Below the pieces are notes generated by a model that had not been told where the DNA came from, ran no database searches, and saw only the letters and a list, made by a program, of their open reading frames with translations. The translations under genes and the position numbers were made by a program. Shown here one piece after another: positions 52,913 through 62,363 of a stretch of DNA of 64,000 nucleotides; position 1 is the stretch's first letter; each line of letters begins with the position of its first letter. Source of the stretch: an uncultured Alphaproteobacteria bacterium (GTDB lineage: Bacteria > Pseudomonadota > Alphaproteobacteria > RF32 > CAG-239); assembly GCA_934254915.1 (NCBI GenBank), contig CAKQMH010000006.1, forward strand, positions 20,498-84,497, given 5' to 3'.

Positions 52913-55675
52913 TTATTTATCAAATTCATACATATTGGCTTTTTGCCAAGAATGATTGCCGAACATAAAGTTCTGAGCTTCTTTTATTTCACGTTGGCTG
53001 AACATACTGTTCTGGTAATCAATCTTGTTGTTGCGATGCTGGCGACGATAACGTTCATAATATTTGGTCAGTCCGTAAGTTGTTTTAACCGACTTCGCAT
53101 CCGGCTTGACGCTCGTAATATTCCCATTGGCATCGCGTTGAACTTGCGCTTTGAAAGTTTGCTTGCGGTTGATTACGCCGTCGGTAGAAAGACGAACCCC
53201 GTTGCCTTTTTTATCCAGTTCGGTAAAGTCGGTTTTTATGCGGTTGCCTTTGATACTAAAGTGCATATCGCGAACTGTGCCGTTTTTCAGATATTCGCGA
53301 TAACCGGTAACATTACCGCTTTTGTCTCTCAGCAGTTCGGTTTTGATTGAGTTGCTGTTGTTGACAATATCGTTACGTCCCTGCAAACGCTGCTGCATAA
53401 TTGTTTTCAGCACGGCGGCCTTAACTTTATCATTACCGCTGCTCATCAGGCGGGTAAATTCCGCGGTGTTAAGCTCGCCTTTTTGATTAAACAAAGCTTT
53501 CGGATCACTGCTGTTATAGCGGATTTTCCCGTCTTCCACCACTTCCATTTGTCCGGTCTTGTGGTTGCGGACTTTTTTAGTCGATATCGAAAAGTCGTCA
53601 CCTTTTTCTTTGGTGGTTTCAACATCCTGCAAACCATGGATTCCCAGTCTTTTATAATTAGCGGTAACGGTTAAAGTTTCATCACTGTTGCCGCCGACTG
53701 TATAACTGGTGGTGCGAGTTCCGCCTAATCCGAACCAACGTTTGGAGGTGCGGGTGTAGGTTGTTGACCCGTCGGCATTAGTTTTGGCTGTACCATATTT
53801 TATGGTCCGGTTTTTTTGATGGTTTATTCTTGCTCTTCTTACCCCGTGAACGGCGGCTTTACCGGCGTTTTTAGTCCAGCCCCAACCGACTTTGCCGGCG
53901 GCCTTGCCAATTGGCAGCGCCGTTCTTTGGAACACGCTTTTGGTTAAAGACGCGCCCATAGTGCCGATTTTGCTGCCGATATTAGGCTTACCGCCGGAGC
54001 TTGATGTCTGCATCATACCACTGGCGAAGTTATCGGCAAAAGCCATAGCTTCGGGCAACAGCGCCCAAATCAGCAGCAAGACGAACACAATCTTCAAAAA
54101 CGGCATTGTAAACCAGCCAATTTTATCCAAAAAGGCATCAAAATCGAAGTCGCTGCTCAGAACATATTGGCTGATTTCCTTGCCGGCCGTATCATCCATA
54201 ATCACATCAAACGCAGCCATAAGCATCAGCACCATTAAGGACATAAACAGGAAGTTAAACATCGTGCTGAGGAACGAGTTCCAAACCGGTTTGGTATACC
54301 TTCGGGTGGGCTTAAAGGCATAAAATCCGATTGCCGCCGGTAACATCATTCCGGCCACGGCGAGCTGAACCACACAGTCAAGCATCATCCACGGCACGCC
54401 GATAATTATCAGCATTGCACCTATCCAAAAGCCCAGTCCGGTTAAAAGCAAGCCGAAGTGCGGTATAAAATACAAAAAATTGTAATCGTCGGACATAGAT
54501 GCACACATTGTGGCGGAGCCGATGGCGGCGACTTTGGCGGCACTGTTTTGTACCAAACGCATCACGCACAAAATACTGTTGCCCATGCTATTCGGCAGAG
54601 CGCCTTCGTTAGTCAGTTGCGAATCTTTTTCACAGGTTATAGAGGTAGTTTTGTCTTGGCCGGTATCGTTCATTTTTTCCGGCGACAGTGTTTCTTCAGC
54701 GATTTTCATACCGGTGTTAAATATGGGGTTAAGCGCCAGATTCATAAAGTCGGCCGCGCCGTTTTGCAAAACAATCACCACCAGTAACACCACAAAAGCT
54801 TTGTTGATAGTCGCGGCAAAGAAGTCTTTAATATCTTTGGTTTCAGGCGATGAAACCAGTTTCAACACCTCGAGCGCAATCCACAAGGCAAAGGCCAAGA
54901 TTACTAAGTGATAAATCGGGGAAGATAATTTATCAATTGCCAGTTTGGTCATCTGACTGGAGGCATTAAACACCACCCTAAACAACGGACAGAACAAACA
55001 TCCGGAGTAAGTAGCATAATAATCTCGTGGTAGGCAATCTTTATTAGATTTAGGCAAAAAGCATTTATCGGGTGTTGGCGGAGTATCTTGGCAGCCATCA
55101 CTTGAACAAAATTGTCCATTTTGACATACCTCTTTATCATAACACTCACACTGTTTTTTTACTGCTCCGCAATCTACGTTACATAGTTCCAAAGAAGAAC
55201 ATACGGAATTAAAATTTTTATCGCTACGACAAAATTGCCCTGCTTCGCATGTTACTGGCTCTTTATTAAGTGTAAGGGGCGCTTTGCATGAGCATTTAGA
55301 TGCCGCTCGTTGATTACTCGGACATGCAAAAATAAGGATATTTGCTCCTGCCCCATTCGCCGCCGGCGTTTGAGTTGACGTACCCAAATCTGACGTTGGT
55401 GAAGGTATGGTGAAGTCCATACTAGAGGATGCTGAATCCGTACAAGGGTTTACATTTTCTATAGGAGTGGCTGCACACAATTGCCCTTTTTTGCAAGTGT
55501 AACCATGACAGTCGCAATCTTCTGCAACTGGATTCCAAAAGTAGTTGGTTACAGCATTGCACTTGTTTAGTGCATAAGCGGGAGTGTTGCTCCATAGCAA
55601 AAGCGCCAGAATAATCATCATTCCGGTTATGATTTTTTGCTTTATGTCCATCCGCTCAATCATCGTTCTGCCCAT
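52913..55675 (-). CDS. VirB6-like protein with Cys-rich N-terminal and long cytoplasmic C-terminal domains
   Basis: A 920-residue protein with a signal peptide (about 1-36). Residues 38-225 are Cys-rich with three copies of C-x-C-xn-C-x2-G-Q-x-C (for example CDCHGYTCKKGQLC), ending in CLFCPLF. The TrbL/VirB6 membrane region spans about 235-590, with the shared WIALEVLKLVSS after the first helix. The hydrophilic tail (about 600-920) contains YD-like strands (DKSGNVTGYREYLKNGTVRD, RDANGNITSVKPD). VirB6 forms part of the inner-membrane channel. It is the last of four consecutive paralogues. ATGs four and eight codons later are alternative starts. Confidence 0.83.
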   Translation of the reverse strand: MGRTMIERMDIKQKIITGMMIILALLLWSNTPAYALNKCNAVTNYFWNPVAEDCDCHGYTCKKGQLCAATPIENVNPCTDSASSSMDFTIPSPTSDLGTSTQTPAANGAGANILIFACPSNQRAASKCSCKAPLTLNKEPVTCEAGQFCRSDKNFNSVCSSLELCNVDCGAVKKQCECYDKEVCQNGQFCSSDGCQDTPPTPDKCFLPKSNKDCLPRDYYATYSGCLFCPLFRVVFNASSQMTKLAIDKLSSPIYHLVILAFALWIALEVLKLVSSPETKDIKDFFAATINKAFVVLLVVIVLQNGAADFMNLALNPIFNTGMKIAEETLSPEKMNDTGQDKTTSITCEKDSQLTNEGALPNSMGNSILCVMRLVQNSAAKVAAIGSATMCASMSDDYNFLYFIPHFGLLLTGLGFWIGAMLIIIGVPWMMLDCVVQLAVAGMMLPAAIGFYAFKPTRRYTKPVWNSFLSTMFNFLFMSLMVLMLMAAFDVIMDDTAGKEISQYVLSSDFDFDAFLDKIGWFTMPFLKIVFVLLLIWALLPEAMAFADNFASGMMQTSSSGGKPNIGSKIGTMGASLTKSVFQRTALPIGKAAGKVGWGWTKNAGKAAVHGVRRARINHQKNRTIKYGTAKTNADGSTTYTRTSKRWFGLGGTRTTSYTVGGNSDETLTVTANYKRLGIHGLQDVETTKEKGDDFSISTKKVRNHKTGQMEVVEDGKIRYNSSDPKALFNQKGELNTAEFTRLMSSGNDKVKAAVLKTIMQQRLQGRNDIVNNSNSIKTELLRDKSGNVTGYREYLKNGTVRDMHFSIKGNRIKTDFTELDKKGNGVRLSTDGVINRKQTFKAQVQRDANGNITSVKPDAKSVKTTYGLTKYYERYRRQHRNNKIDYQNSMFSQREIKEAQNFMFGNHSWQKANMYEFDK

Positions 55676-55683
55676 CCAATTTA

Positions 55684-58600
55684 TTATTTTCTATGCGCCT
55701 TTTTCCGCGCTCTGCGTTTGTTTTTTAGCCGTATTTTACGTGCGGTGTCAGAGCCGCCGGAAGAATGTTTTTTCTTACCTTTACCTCCACCATTACTACC
55801 GGTGTTTTCCGCAATGATTGGGGCTTTCTTTTTAGGCGTAGTGCCATTGCCGTTGTTTTGAGCAATGATAGGTGTCTTTTTCGGTGTTGTTCCGCCACCA
55901 CTGCCGCCGCCGGTGTTTCCGCCTGTTCCGCCGCCGACAGACTTTTTGCCTAAAATTTTCTTGGCAAACTTCACCGCTTTTGAGGGGAGCTTGACCGCGC
56001 CGACAGCCACATTGGCAATTCCGCGTGCGGTTCTTACCGGATGCCGAACAACGTGTTTAACCGCTCGTCCGGTTTGATGCAAAGCGACGTCGCGGGCAAA
56101 GGAGAATGGTTTTTTCGCAATATCAGTCGCATACTTAGTCGCCGCAGTTGACCACTGGTGCATCGGATTCTGGTTGCCGAACATATTGTCAGGGAAGAAT
56201 TTATTGACCAATTCACTGGCAGTGGCGCTAACCAAGCGGAAGAAGTAGATAAAGGCAAACATCAGCAGCACAAAGTTAATGCTGAACAAATCTAGCCGAT
56301 TGCTTACATATTCGACATTTTCGTCACCGACTTCGCCTCCCTCGTTGAAGGCAACATCCATCGCATCAAGGAGTTTTTGCAGCCCGTTGCCGCTTTCGCC
56401 GCCATCCAACACAGTGCTGACCATCCGCATACCATATGAGCTGGTCATGGCCAAAAAGGCAAATGTCGCCGCCGCTTTGGCAATAATGCTGACACAAACG
56501 GCAAACTTATCTTTGGTGAGGTTAAACGGCCACAGTCCGACCACAATCGGCAGCGCAATCACCGCAAACGCAACTTTATAGCAGACATCAAGCAGATAAT
56601 AAGCCACTGCTAATGTCAGCAGAAAACCGGCACACCAAATTAACGCCCCTTGTATCCACATAAAGATGTTTGTAATAACGAATGTTCCAGCAAATTTAAT
56701 ATGCCAATGCCATGCGCCGCCTTTATCAAGAGTTGAATAACAGGTAATCGCATGACCCAAAACCAAATTTTCAGCAGTAGTATTGGTGATGACGCGGGTT
56801 GCGCCCATAATACTGTTCATCACCGACTTCGACATAATGGTCGTCGGTCCGGTATATTTAATCTCCGGAATATTAAACACAAATTGCGAATAGTCGATTC
56901 CGCCGCCCGCGCCTGAACCACCGGAGCTGCCAGAACTGCCATCATTTGTTGTGTAAGTCATGGTTAAATCAACACATTGGTTGCCGCTAACAGTAAATCC
57001 GTTTTTGGGAACAACATAGCCATGTTTCATCCCCGCCCATTGATCTTGTGGATGTACTGCTCCTTTGGTACACCATGCATCAGCCAGTACTTTTACTTTT
57101 TTTGCTATCCAAATAGGGCTGTATCTTTTACTACCTTCATGAATCTCCAAGTGCAAGTGAGCTCCGGTTGATCTTCCGGTGTTGCCCATAAATCCGATTT
57201 GCTCACCTTTTTTTACAAAACGGCCTTTATTGTTGCATTTTTTATCATACCTGCCATAGACAACTTTTGAGCGGGGCTGTAGGTGCATATACCAACTTGA
57301 CCATTTGCCGTTTCCAATTGTTGTGTGATCAACAATTGCATAAAAACCACCACCGGTTTTACCGCTGGTGTCATTACTATCATATTTGTACCATAAACAA
57401 CCTTCGGCAATAGCCCATACGGCATCACCTTCTTTTTTTGGGGTTGAAGCACCAAAGTCTGCTCCTTTGTGACAACTTGAACATACGCCTCCGCAATTTC
57501 CACGAGGACCGGACGGAGAAGTTAAGCGGCAAGAACTGCACCCGGGAAGCATAAAGTCAGGAATATCATTAGCAATAACAGCTGTTGGGGGTTGAGATCC
57601 TATAAGCTTTTTTTCACTGTCATTATATTCTTTGTGTTCAACTTTTTCTTCGGGTTCTTCTTTTGGGGGAGTATCAGGTATTGCAGTTGCTTGTGTTCCT
57701 TCTTTTTGAATTTTTTCAACCGCAGCCATTTCGTCATCACTACTGCCGTCCCAATCAAACTCTTCCGTTTGGCTGCGAATGCTTTGTCCTCCGTTAACCG
57801 TCGTATCATCCCAAAATTGTTGAGCGATTTCCGCACCGGTACCCATAATCGGGTTGACGATGTACCTTCCGACCATTTTGACCCCAGAGGTGATGAACAA
57901 ATATGCCAATAGTATTTTGAAGCAAAACTTCATCAAGTCATTAAGGATATTCCACGGGTCGACTTGCGCCATTGATGACACATTGCGCAACCCCCACAGC
58001 AAAATCCCGAGTACCGCGCCCAAGCCCAATAATACCAATCCCGCGCGCTGACCCACCTCGTAGGCCGCTTCCGCCGCGGTCAAAAATGCCGTAATCAGCT
58101 TGTTAACCACCAAACACGACCAGCATCCCGATTGATAACGCTGCCGTAAGTTGCTTACCGTCGGACAACCGGAAAGTTCATCAGCTCTGCTAGTTGCTTC
58201 AATAGTCGCGTTGTTTATTATAGTTATCTTTTCTCGCTTGTCTTCATCAGAGTCATCGCTGTTTCTAACTATTTCACGCGCCTTTTCGGCATATTTATTT
58301 ACAAGATCTTTAATTCGTTTTGTTTCAATGTCACGTTGTTTTTTAGATAGTATGCCATTTTCATACAACTCTTTAAGGCCATCGTTTAAATGATCGACAC
58401 AATCTGTAACATGTGCGTCAGTACCAACTCTATAGCCTTCTCCATTATAGGAAAGAGCTGAATTAAAAGCAAATAAGCTAATAGAGTTTAAATATATATC
58501 CTCATGCAAATACTGTCTGATATACTCAACAACTTTATCATCTGCGGATGGGAATGATGCTTTGATGTCATCTTCTAAAGTTCTGTTTGATGTATTAAGA

Positions 58601-58779
58601 GTATAATCTCCAGAGTCTACTTTTTTAGATAACTCATTAAGGGTGTTATTAATCTTTGTTGTTATATCATCATCGGCGTAGGTTGGGGCGGGGTTAACAG
58701 CCAAAAACATCACCGCCCACAGGATTAAGGCTAATCCTGTGCGCCATGTTTTTAATATGTTTTTTGCTGTCCTCATCAT
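55684..58779 (-). CDS. VirB6-like protein with an embedded M23 (LytM) peptidase domain
   Basis: A 1031-residue protein with GAGGG before the ATG and a signal peptide (1-35). A helical periplasmic head is followed by C-x2-C, then VirB6-type helices (about 235-310) with LRNVSS. The next loop holds an M23 domain (about 430-560) with all ligand motifs: H-K-G-A-D (HxxxD), SSWYMHL and GAHLHLEI (HxH). More helices follow from about 690, then a basic Gly/Thr/Lys-rich tail. M23 enzymes cut peptide crosslinks of peptidoglycan. The domain lies between membrane segments, predicted periplasmic. It may replace the missing VirB1 transglycosylase. Confidence 0.88.
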   Translation of the reverse strand: MMRTAKNILKTWRTGLALILWAVMFLAVNPAPTYADDDITTKINNTLNELSKKVDSGDYTLNTSNRTLEDDIKASFPSADDKVVEYIRQYLHEDIYLNSISLFAFNSALSYNGEGYRVGTDAHVTDCVDHLNDGLKELYENGILSKKQRDIETKRIKDLVNKYAEKAREIVRNSDDSDEDKREKITIINNATIEATSRADELSGCPTVSNLRQRYQSGCWSCLVVNKLITAFLTAAEAAYEVGQRAGLVLLGLGAVLGILLWGLRNVSSMAQVDPWNILNDLMKFCFKILLAYLFITSGVKMVGRYIVNPIMGTGAEIAQQFWDDTTVNGGQSIRSQTEEFDWDGSSDDEMAAVEKIQKEGTQATAIPDTPPKEEPEEKVEHKEYNDSEKKLIGSQPPTAVIANDIPDFMLPGCSSCRLTSPSGPRGNCGGVCSSCHKGADFGASTPKKEGDAVWAIAEGCLWYKYDSNDTSGKTGGGFYAIVDHTTIGNGKWSSWYMHLQPRSKVVYGRYDKKCNNKGRFVKKGEQIGFMGNTGRSTGAHLHLEIHEGSKRYSPIWIAKKVKVLADAWCTKGAVHPQDQWAGMKHGYVVPKNGFTVSGNQCVDLTMTYTTNDGSSGSSGGSGAGGGIDYSQFVFNIPEIKYTGPTTIMSKSVMNSIMGATRVITNTTAENLVLGHAITCYSTLDKGGAWHWHIKFAGTFVITNIFMWIQGALIWCAGFLLTLAVAYYLLDVCYKVAFAVIALPIVVGLWPFNLTKDKFAVCVSIIAKAAATFAFLAMTSSYGMRMVSTVLDGGESGNGLQKLLDAMDVAFNEGGEVGDENVEYVSNRLDLFSINFVLLMFAFIYFFRLVSATASELVNKFFPDNMFGNQNPMHQWSTAATKYATDIAKKPFSFARDVALHQTGRAVKHVVRHPVRTARGIANVAVGAVKLPSKAVKFAKKILGKKSVGGGTGGNTGGGSGGGTTPKKTPIIAQNNGNGTTPKKKAPIIAENTGSNGGGKGKKKHSSGGSDTARKIRLKNKRRARKKAHRK

Positions 58780-58787
58780 CGTCCCTC

Positions 58788-60071
58788 TTAATCTCTTCCG
58801 GCCATATGTTTCATTTTATTACTGACGGCGCCTTTTTTAGCGGTCAGTTTCTTAATAAAGCCGACTTTGCCCAACAATGAACCAAATCCGGCGGAAACCA
58901 TACTTACAATAAACTGCAAAGCAGCTTTGGCTTTCTTTTGGAAGTTGTCACTGGTGCGGCCGCCGATAATCGCACCGGTCAGTTGTTGTGATACTCCCAT
59001 GCTGCTAAAGACTAAAAAGCCGATTAAGACCAGACACATCATCACGATACCGAAATCCTGTAACTGGTATGATGCTACATACGGATCATCACTCGGACTG
59101 AATATTTCCGTGTTGTCGTTAATCAAGGCCATCATTGCCATCAGGGTTGTGGCGATGATGATTGAAAACGCCATCATAAATGCCGCCGAGTTCATAATGT
59201 TTTGAAAACCTAGTTTGGTCCATCCGCGTGTCGGACCGAAAGCGTAGGACAATATCAATAGCGGCAACAACAATACCATCATGCCAAAGCGGAAGATACT
59301 GTCGACCAGATAAAACACAAAACCGAACCCGACTACCAGAAAAATCGCCCACACCAGCAATCCGACGAAAAATGCGGTAAGACCTCCGGCCGACATTGCA
59401 ATCCAGGCAATTTCGCGTCCCAAAGTCAGCCGTTGCGCCGCCGCGCAAACCATACAACCCATCATCTCCTGAAACGCCGGCGGAAAACCTTCCAATGTGG
59501 CTTTGGTGTCGCCGCCCATCTTGCAGGTGAGTGAATAACTGCCGGCATCAATGGTAGTGCCTAAAATCTTAACTGAAGTCACCGTGTCGGTTGATTTGGC
59601 CAAAATAGTGCTGCCGAACTCCAAAAAAGCCTCATAAATCGGAAAGAGCAGGGTGTTCAGTGTATAGAGTAACATGGTTGAAGATGATGCCAACAATCCG
59701 CACAACAGGCAGACAAACGACTTTTTCAAAATCTCATTCCAGATTTCCGCCGGACTGTCTTCCGTTACGGAACTGACAAATTTCAACAGTCGAAACGCAA
59801 TCCATACCGCTAAGGCGATGCCCATCAACTCAATAGCGCCGTTTGATAGGCTGTTATACATTTTCATCACCGTGTGGCCGATAATGTCATAAATAGTGCT
59901 GAACACATCTTTTTGCCAACAAGCGGCTGCTTTGGCGGCTGTTTCGGCCGCACTGGCTTGATTGGAATCTAACGGATGTGAGGCTGACGTACACGCCGCC
60001 AACAGCAACAGCGACAAGATTGCTAAGATTGCCGTTTTGCTTTTTGTCCATATGTCAGTCCACTTCCGCAT
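58788..60071 (-). CDS. VirB6-like membrane protein with a lipobox
   Basis: A 427-residue protein, the shortest of the four paralogues. The N-terminus carries a lipoprotein-type signal with LLAAC (Cys27), followed by a short linker. Six or so membrane helices follow, including ALAVWIAFRLLKFVSSVTEDS, which matches the WIA..LxxVSS segment of its neighbours, and ILSYAFGPTRGWTKLGFQN. If lipidated, this would be a polytopic protein held also by a lipid anchor, which is unusual; the Cys could simply lie in an uncleaved helix. It has 16 bases to the previous gene. Confidence 0.8.
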   Translation of the reverse strand: MRKWTDIWTKSKTAILAILSLLLLAACTSASHPLDSNQASAAETAAKAAACWQKDVFSTIYDIIGHTVMKMYNSLSNGAIELMGIALAVWIAFRLLKFVSSVTEDSPAEIWNEILKKSFVCLLCGLLASSSTMLLYTLNTLLFPIYEAFLEFGSTILAKSTDTVTSVKILGTTIDAGSYSLTCKMGGDTKATLEGFPPAFQEMMGCMVCAAAQRLTLGREIAWIAMSAGGLTAFFVGLLVWAIFLVVGFGFVFYLVDSIFRFGMMVLLLPLLILSYAFGPTRGWTKLGFQNIMNSAAFMMAFSIIIATTLMAMMALINDNTEIFSPSDDPYVASYQLQDFGIVMMCLVLIGFLVFSSMGVSQQLTGAIIGGRTSDNFQKKAKAALQFIVSMVSAGFGSLLGKVGFIKKLTAKKGAVSNKMKHMAGRD

Positions 60072-60099
60072 AGTTTTATCCGTTCTTAATTACCTGCTG

Positions 60100-62097
60100 C
60101 TAATTTTGGCTTACGGTTGGCGTGCCGCCACCCGAACCGCCGGAGCTTCCACCTGAACCACCGCTTGATCCACCGCCGCCGGAGCTACCAGATCCACCGC
60201 TGCCGCCTTTCCCGCCGCTTATTTTGTTTTTTGCCCATCTGCCTAAGTTGCCCGGAGCATCAATCAGCCCGTTGGTGGCTTTAGTCATAGCGGTGTTGAC
60301 CCGACTGCCAACTGCATTTCTGATTGGTGCGGTGACTTTTTTAGCCGTGCTGACAACCGCGCTGGCCGCCATGCCGCCGATACTTGAGCCGATACCGTTA
60401 ATTGCTCCACCGGAGAATTTACCCGCCAGTGATGATGACTGGTTGGAGAGCTTAAACCCGAACAAGCAGCAAACCACCAAAATCAAAAAGCCGATAAAAG
60501 TGATATCCGTAATCTCTTTTAATTTTTCTAAATCTTGCGTGTTTATCGCGTCAAAAATCGGATATAGCCCGCCCAGTTCGTTGTCGGCAACTGTCTCTGA
60601 TGAGGAAACGGTGTTTTGCAATGCTGCGTCAACCAATTTGAGGTTAACCGTTACCACCAGTCCGACAAACACAAAGACAAAGAAACTGTTTAATACAATA
60701 TCGCAGCCGGTTTTGGCATATTTAGCAGTTATCTTAAACGGCCAGCTCGCAATCAAAAACGGCATCAGCGCCCCGACGATTCCCAATTGCACCACGGCAT
60801 CAATCAGGTAAAAGCCAAATGCCAATGACAGCAGCAAACCGAAAACGGCCAGCAGGATACCCTGAATTATCATCTGAAAACCATCACCGATATTCTCCGC
60901 GCTAAACTCTGCACCACCAAGGCCCAGCATCAAATGTCCGCCCACACAAATTAATGAAGAGCCAATTGCCTGCATAAAAGCAATTGAAGCTTGAATATGG
61001 CTTATATATGAATGTAAGGCCGGGTATAATCCTGCCAGATAGGTCGCGTTAATGTCTTCTTCAGTTGCTTTAATTGCCTGATCCACCCCAACCAACAGTT
61101 CATTGCCGAAGTCCATGCCGGCCAATAGTATCGGCATCACCGCATAATTATAAATCTGCGCTGTGTATCGCAACAGGAAAAAGGCAATTAAAAACTTGAA
61201 ACTTTGGCGCAGAATATTGCCCAAAAATTTCGGCGCATCCTGCTTGGTCAGGGAGCTGACATGGGTCAAGGTCTGAACCGCAATCCAAATCGCCAGGCCA
61301 AGCACAATCAAGGTCTGGAAAGCACCGGCCAGTTTTTCAAAGCTGACGCGGGTCATGTCTTCCGCCGCGGTCACCAAAACCTTAAACAACGGACAGAAAA
61401 AACATTTCTTTTGGTTATAAAGTTTTACCGGTAAAACCTCACAATTTTTGAAACCATTTTCTTTACCATAATTTACCGAAACGCTATCTTCTTCGACAAT
61501 AAGACAAAATTTTTCCTTAGACGAGTTTGAAAAACAATCTTTATCTTTTATATCGCTGTAAGCATGATAATTCTCATACGTTACTGACGAATTACCTGAT
61601 AACTCATTTTTGGTAATTTCATGACATTTCTGATGATCTATCTTTTGATGTACTGTGTAAACTATATCATCATTATTATAATTAAGGGTGCTGATGTCTG
61701 TGTCTTTAGCTAAACATTTATATTCGGTTGATTTGGTAATAGTCTCAGACCATTGATCTGTCTGTTGATCTATCTGAGTTCTATCGCCGTGTTCTTTATT
61801 GCATACAAAGCACTTACTCGTTTTTAAATCACAACTGTTTGTACCGCATACTATGACGGTGTTTATCTTGCCGGTTTTTTTTAATTCTTCAATGGAGCGT
61901 TCATAAATCTCAACTGTTTTCGCTAAGTCATTCAGACCTTTTTTTCTAAGAAAAGTCGTGGCGCGCTGGTGATAGTCGTCTTCATCATCTGCATAGTCAC
62001 TTTTTGCATCTTCCGCCCATGCGTTGTGTGGCGCGATTGCGGTTATACTCAGCGCCAAGAACAAAATTCCCCATATTTTCTTCGTCCAAGCCATCAT
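60100..62097 (-). CDS. VirB6-like membrane protein with Cys-containing periplasmic head
   Basis: A 665-residue protein with a signal peptide (about 1-28, NAWA). The periplasmic head (30-235) has several Cys (VCGTNSC, KCFVCN, YKCLAK, QKCHEI) and ends KKCFFCPLFKV, nearly the same as CLFCPLF in the paralogue at 52913. The membrane region (about 240-575) has LAIWIAVQTLTHVSS. The C-terminus is Gly/Ser-rich (about 625-665). The start codon overlaps the stop of the small upstream gene (ATGA), so the two are coupled. Confidence 0.83.
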   Translation of the reverse strand: MMAWTKKIWGILFLALSITAIAPHNAWAEDAKSDYADDEDDYHQRATTFLRKKGLNDLAKTVEIYERSIEELKKTGKINTVIVCGTNSCDLKTSKCFVCNKEHGDRTQIDQQTDQWSETITKSTEYKCLAKDTDISTLNYNNDDIVYTVHQKIDHQKCHEITKNELSGNSSVTYENYHAYSDIKDKDCFSNSSKEKFCLIVEEDSVSVNYGKENGFKNCEVLPVKLYNQKKCFFCPLFKVLVTAAEDMTRVSFEKLAGAFQTLIVLGLAIWIAVQTLTHVSSLTKQDAPKFLGNILRQSFKFLIAFFLLRYTAQIYNYAVMPILLAGMDFGNELLVGVDQAIKATEEDINATYLAGLYPALHSYISHIQASIAFMQAIGSSLICVGGHLMLGLGGAEFSAENIGDGFQMIIQGILLAVFGLLLSLAFGFYLIDAVVQLGIVGALMPFLIASWPFKITAKYAKTGCDIVLNSFFVFVFVGLVVTVNLKLVDAALQNTVSSSETVADNELGGLYPIFDAINTQDLEKLKEITDITFIGFLILVVCCLFGFKLSNQSSSLAGKFSGGAINGIGSSIGGMAASAVVSTAKKVTAPIRNAVGSRVNTAMTKATNGLIDAPGNLGRWAKNKISGGKGGSGGSGSSGGGGSSGGSGGSSGGSGGGTPTVSQN

Positions 62098-62279
62098 GGT
62101 CGTCCATTCTTATCAAAAGGGTTGCCCAAAATAATCACCGCCGCCGTCAGTGCCGCTATCAGCATTACCGCTGCCGTAATGGTCGCGCTCCGGCTGCCTA
62201 TCCATTCAAAAATATTGAGAAAATAAGCTATTGCTAACAGCGCCAGCACTAAAAAAGTAATCAGCCAACTCTTTATCAT
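62094..62279 (-). CDS. Small two-helix membrane protein
   Basis: A 61-residue protein with two hydrophobic helices (about 5-27 and 33-52) and a short polar C-terminus. AAGGTATTGAG lies before the ATG, and the stop overlaps the next start (ATGA), supporting real translation. Too short to classify; it may be a helper of the VirB6 proteins. Confidence 0.6.
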   Translation of the reverse strand: MIKSWLITFLVLALLAIAYFLNIFEWIGSRSATITAAVMLIAALTAAVIILGNPFDKNGRP

Positions 62280-62363
62280 CTCAATACCTTCTCTTATCCT
62301 TTAATCTATCATATCACAAATTTTGCTCGGCAAATGTTACAGTTTTTTGATTTTTTTCGCCGT

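Noticed and set aside
52808..53350. 180-codon plus-strand frame overlapping the 3' end of a VirB6-like gene
   Set aside because: No ribosome site. It is mostly antisense to the supported gene and its start lies in the regulator's control region.
54458..54911. Overlapping plus-strand frames opposite the VirB6 membrane region
   Set aside because: Shadows of a long, well-supported membrane protein gene; no translation signals.
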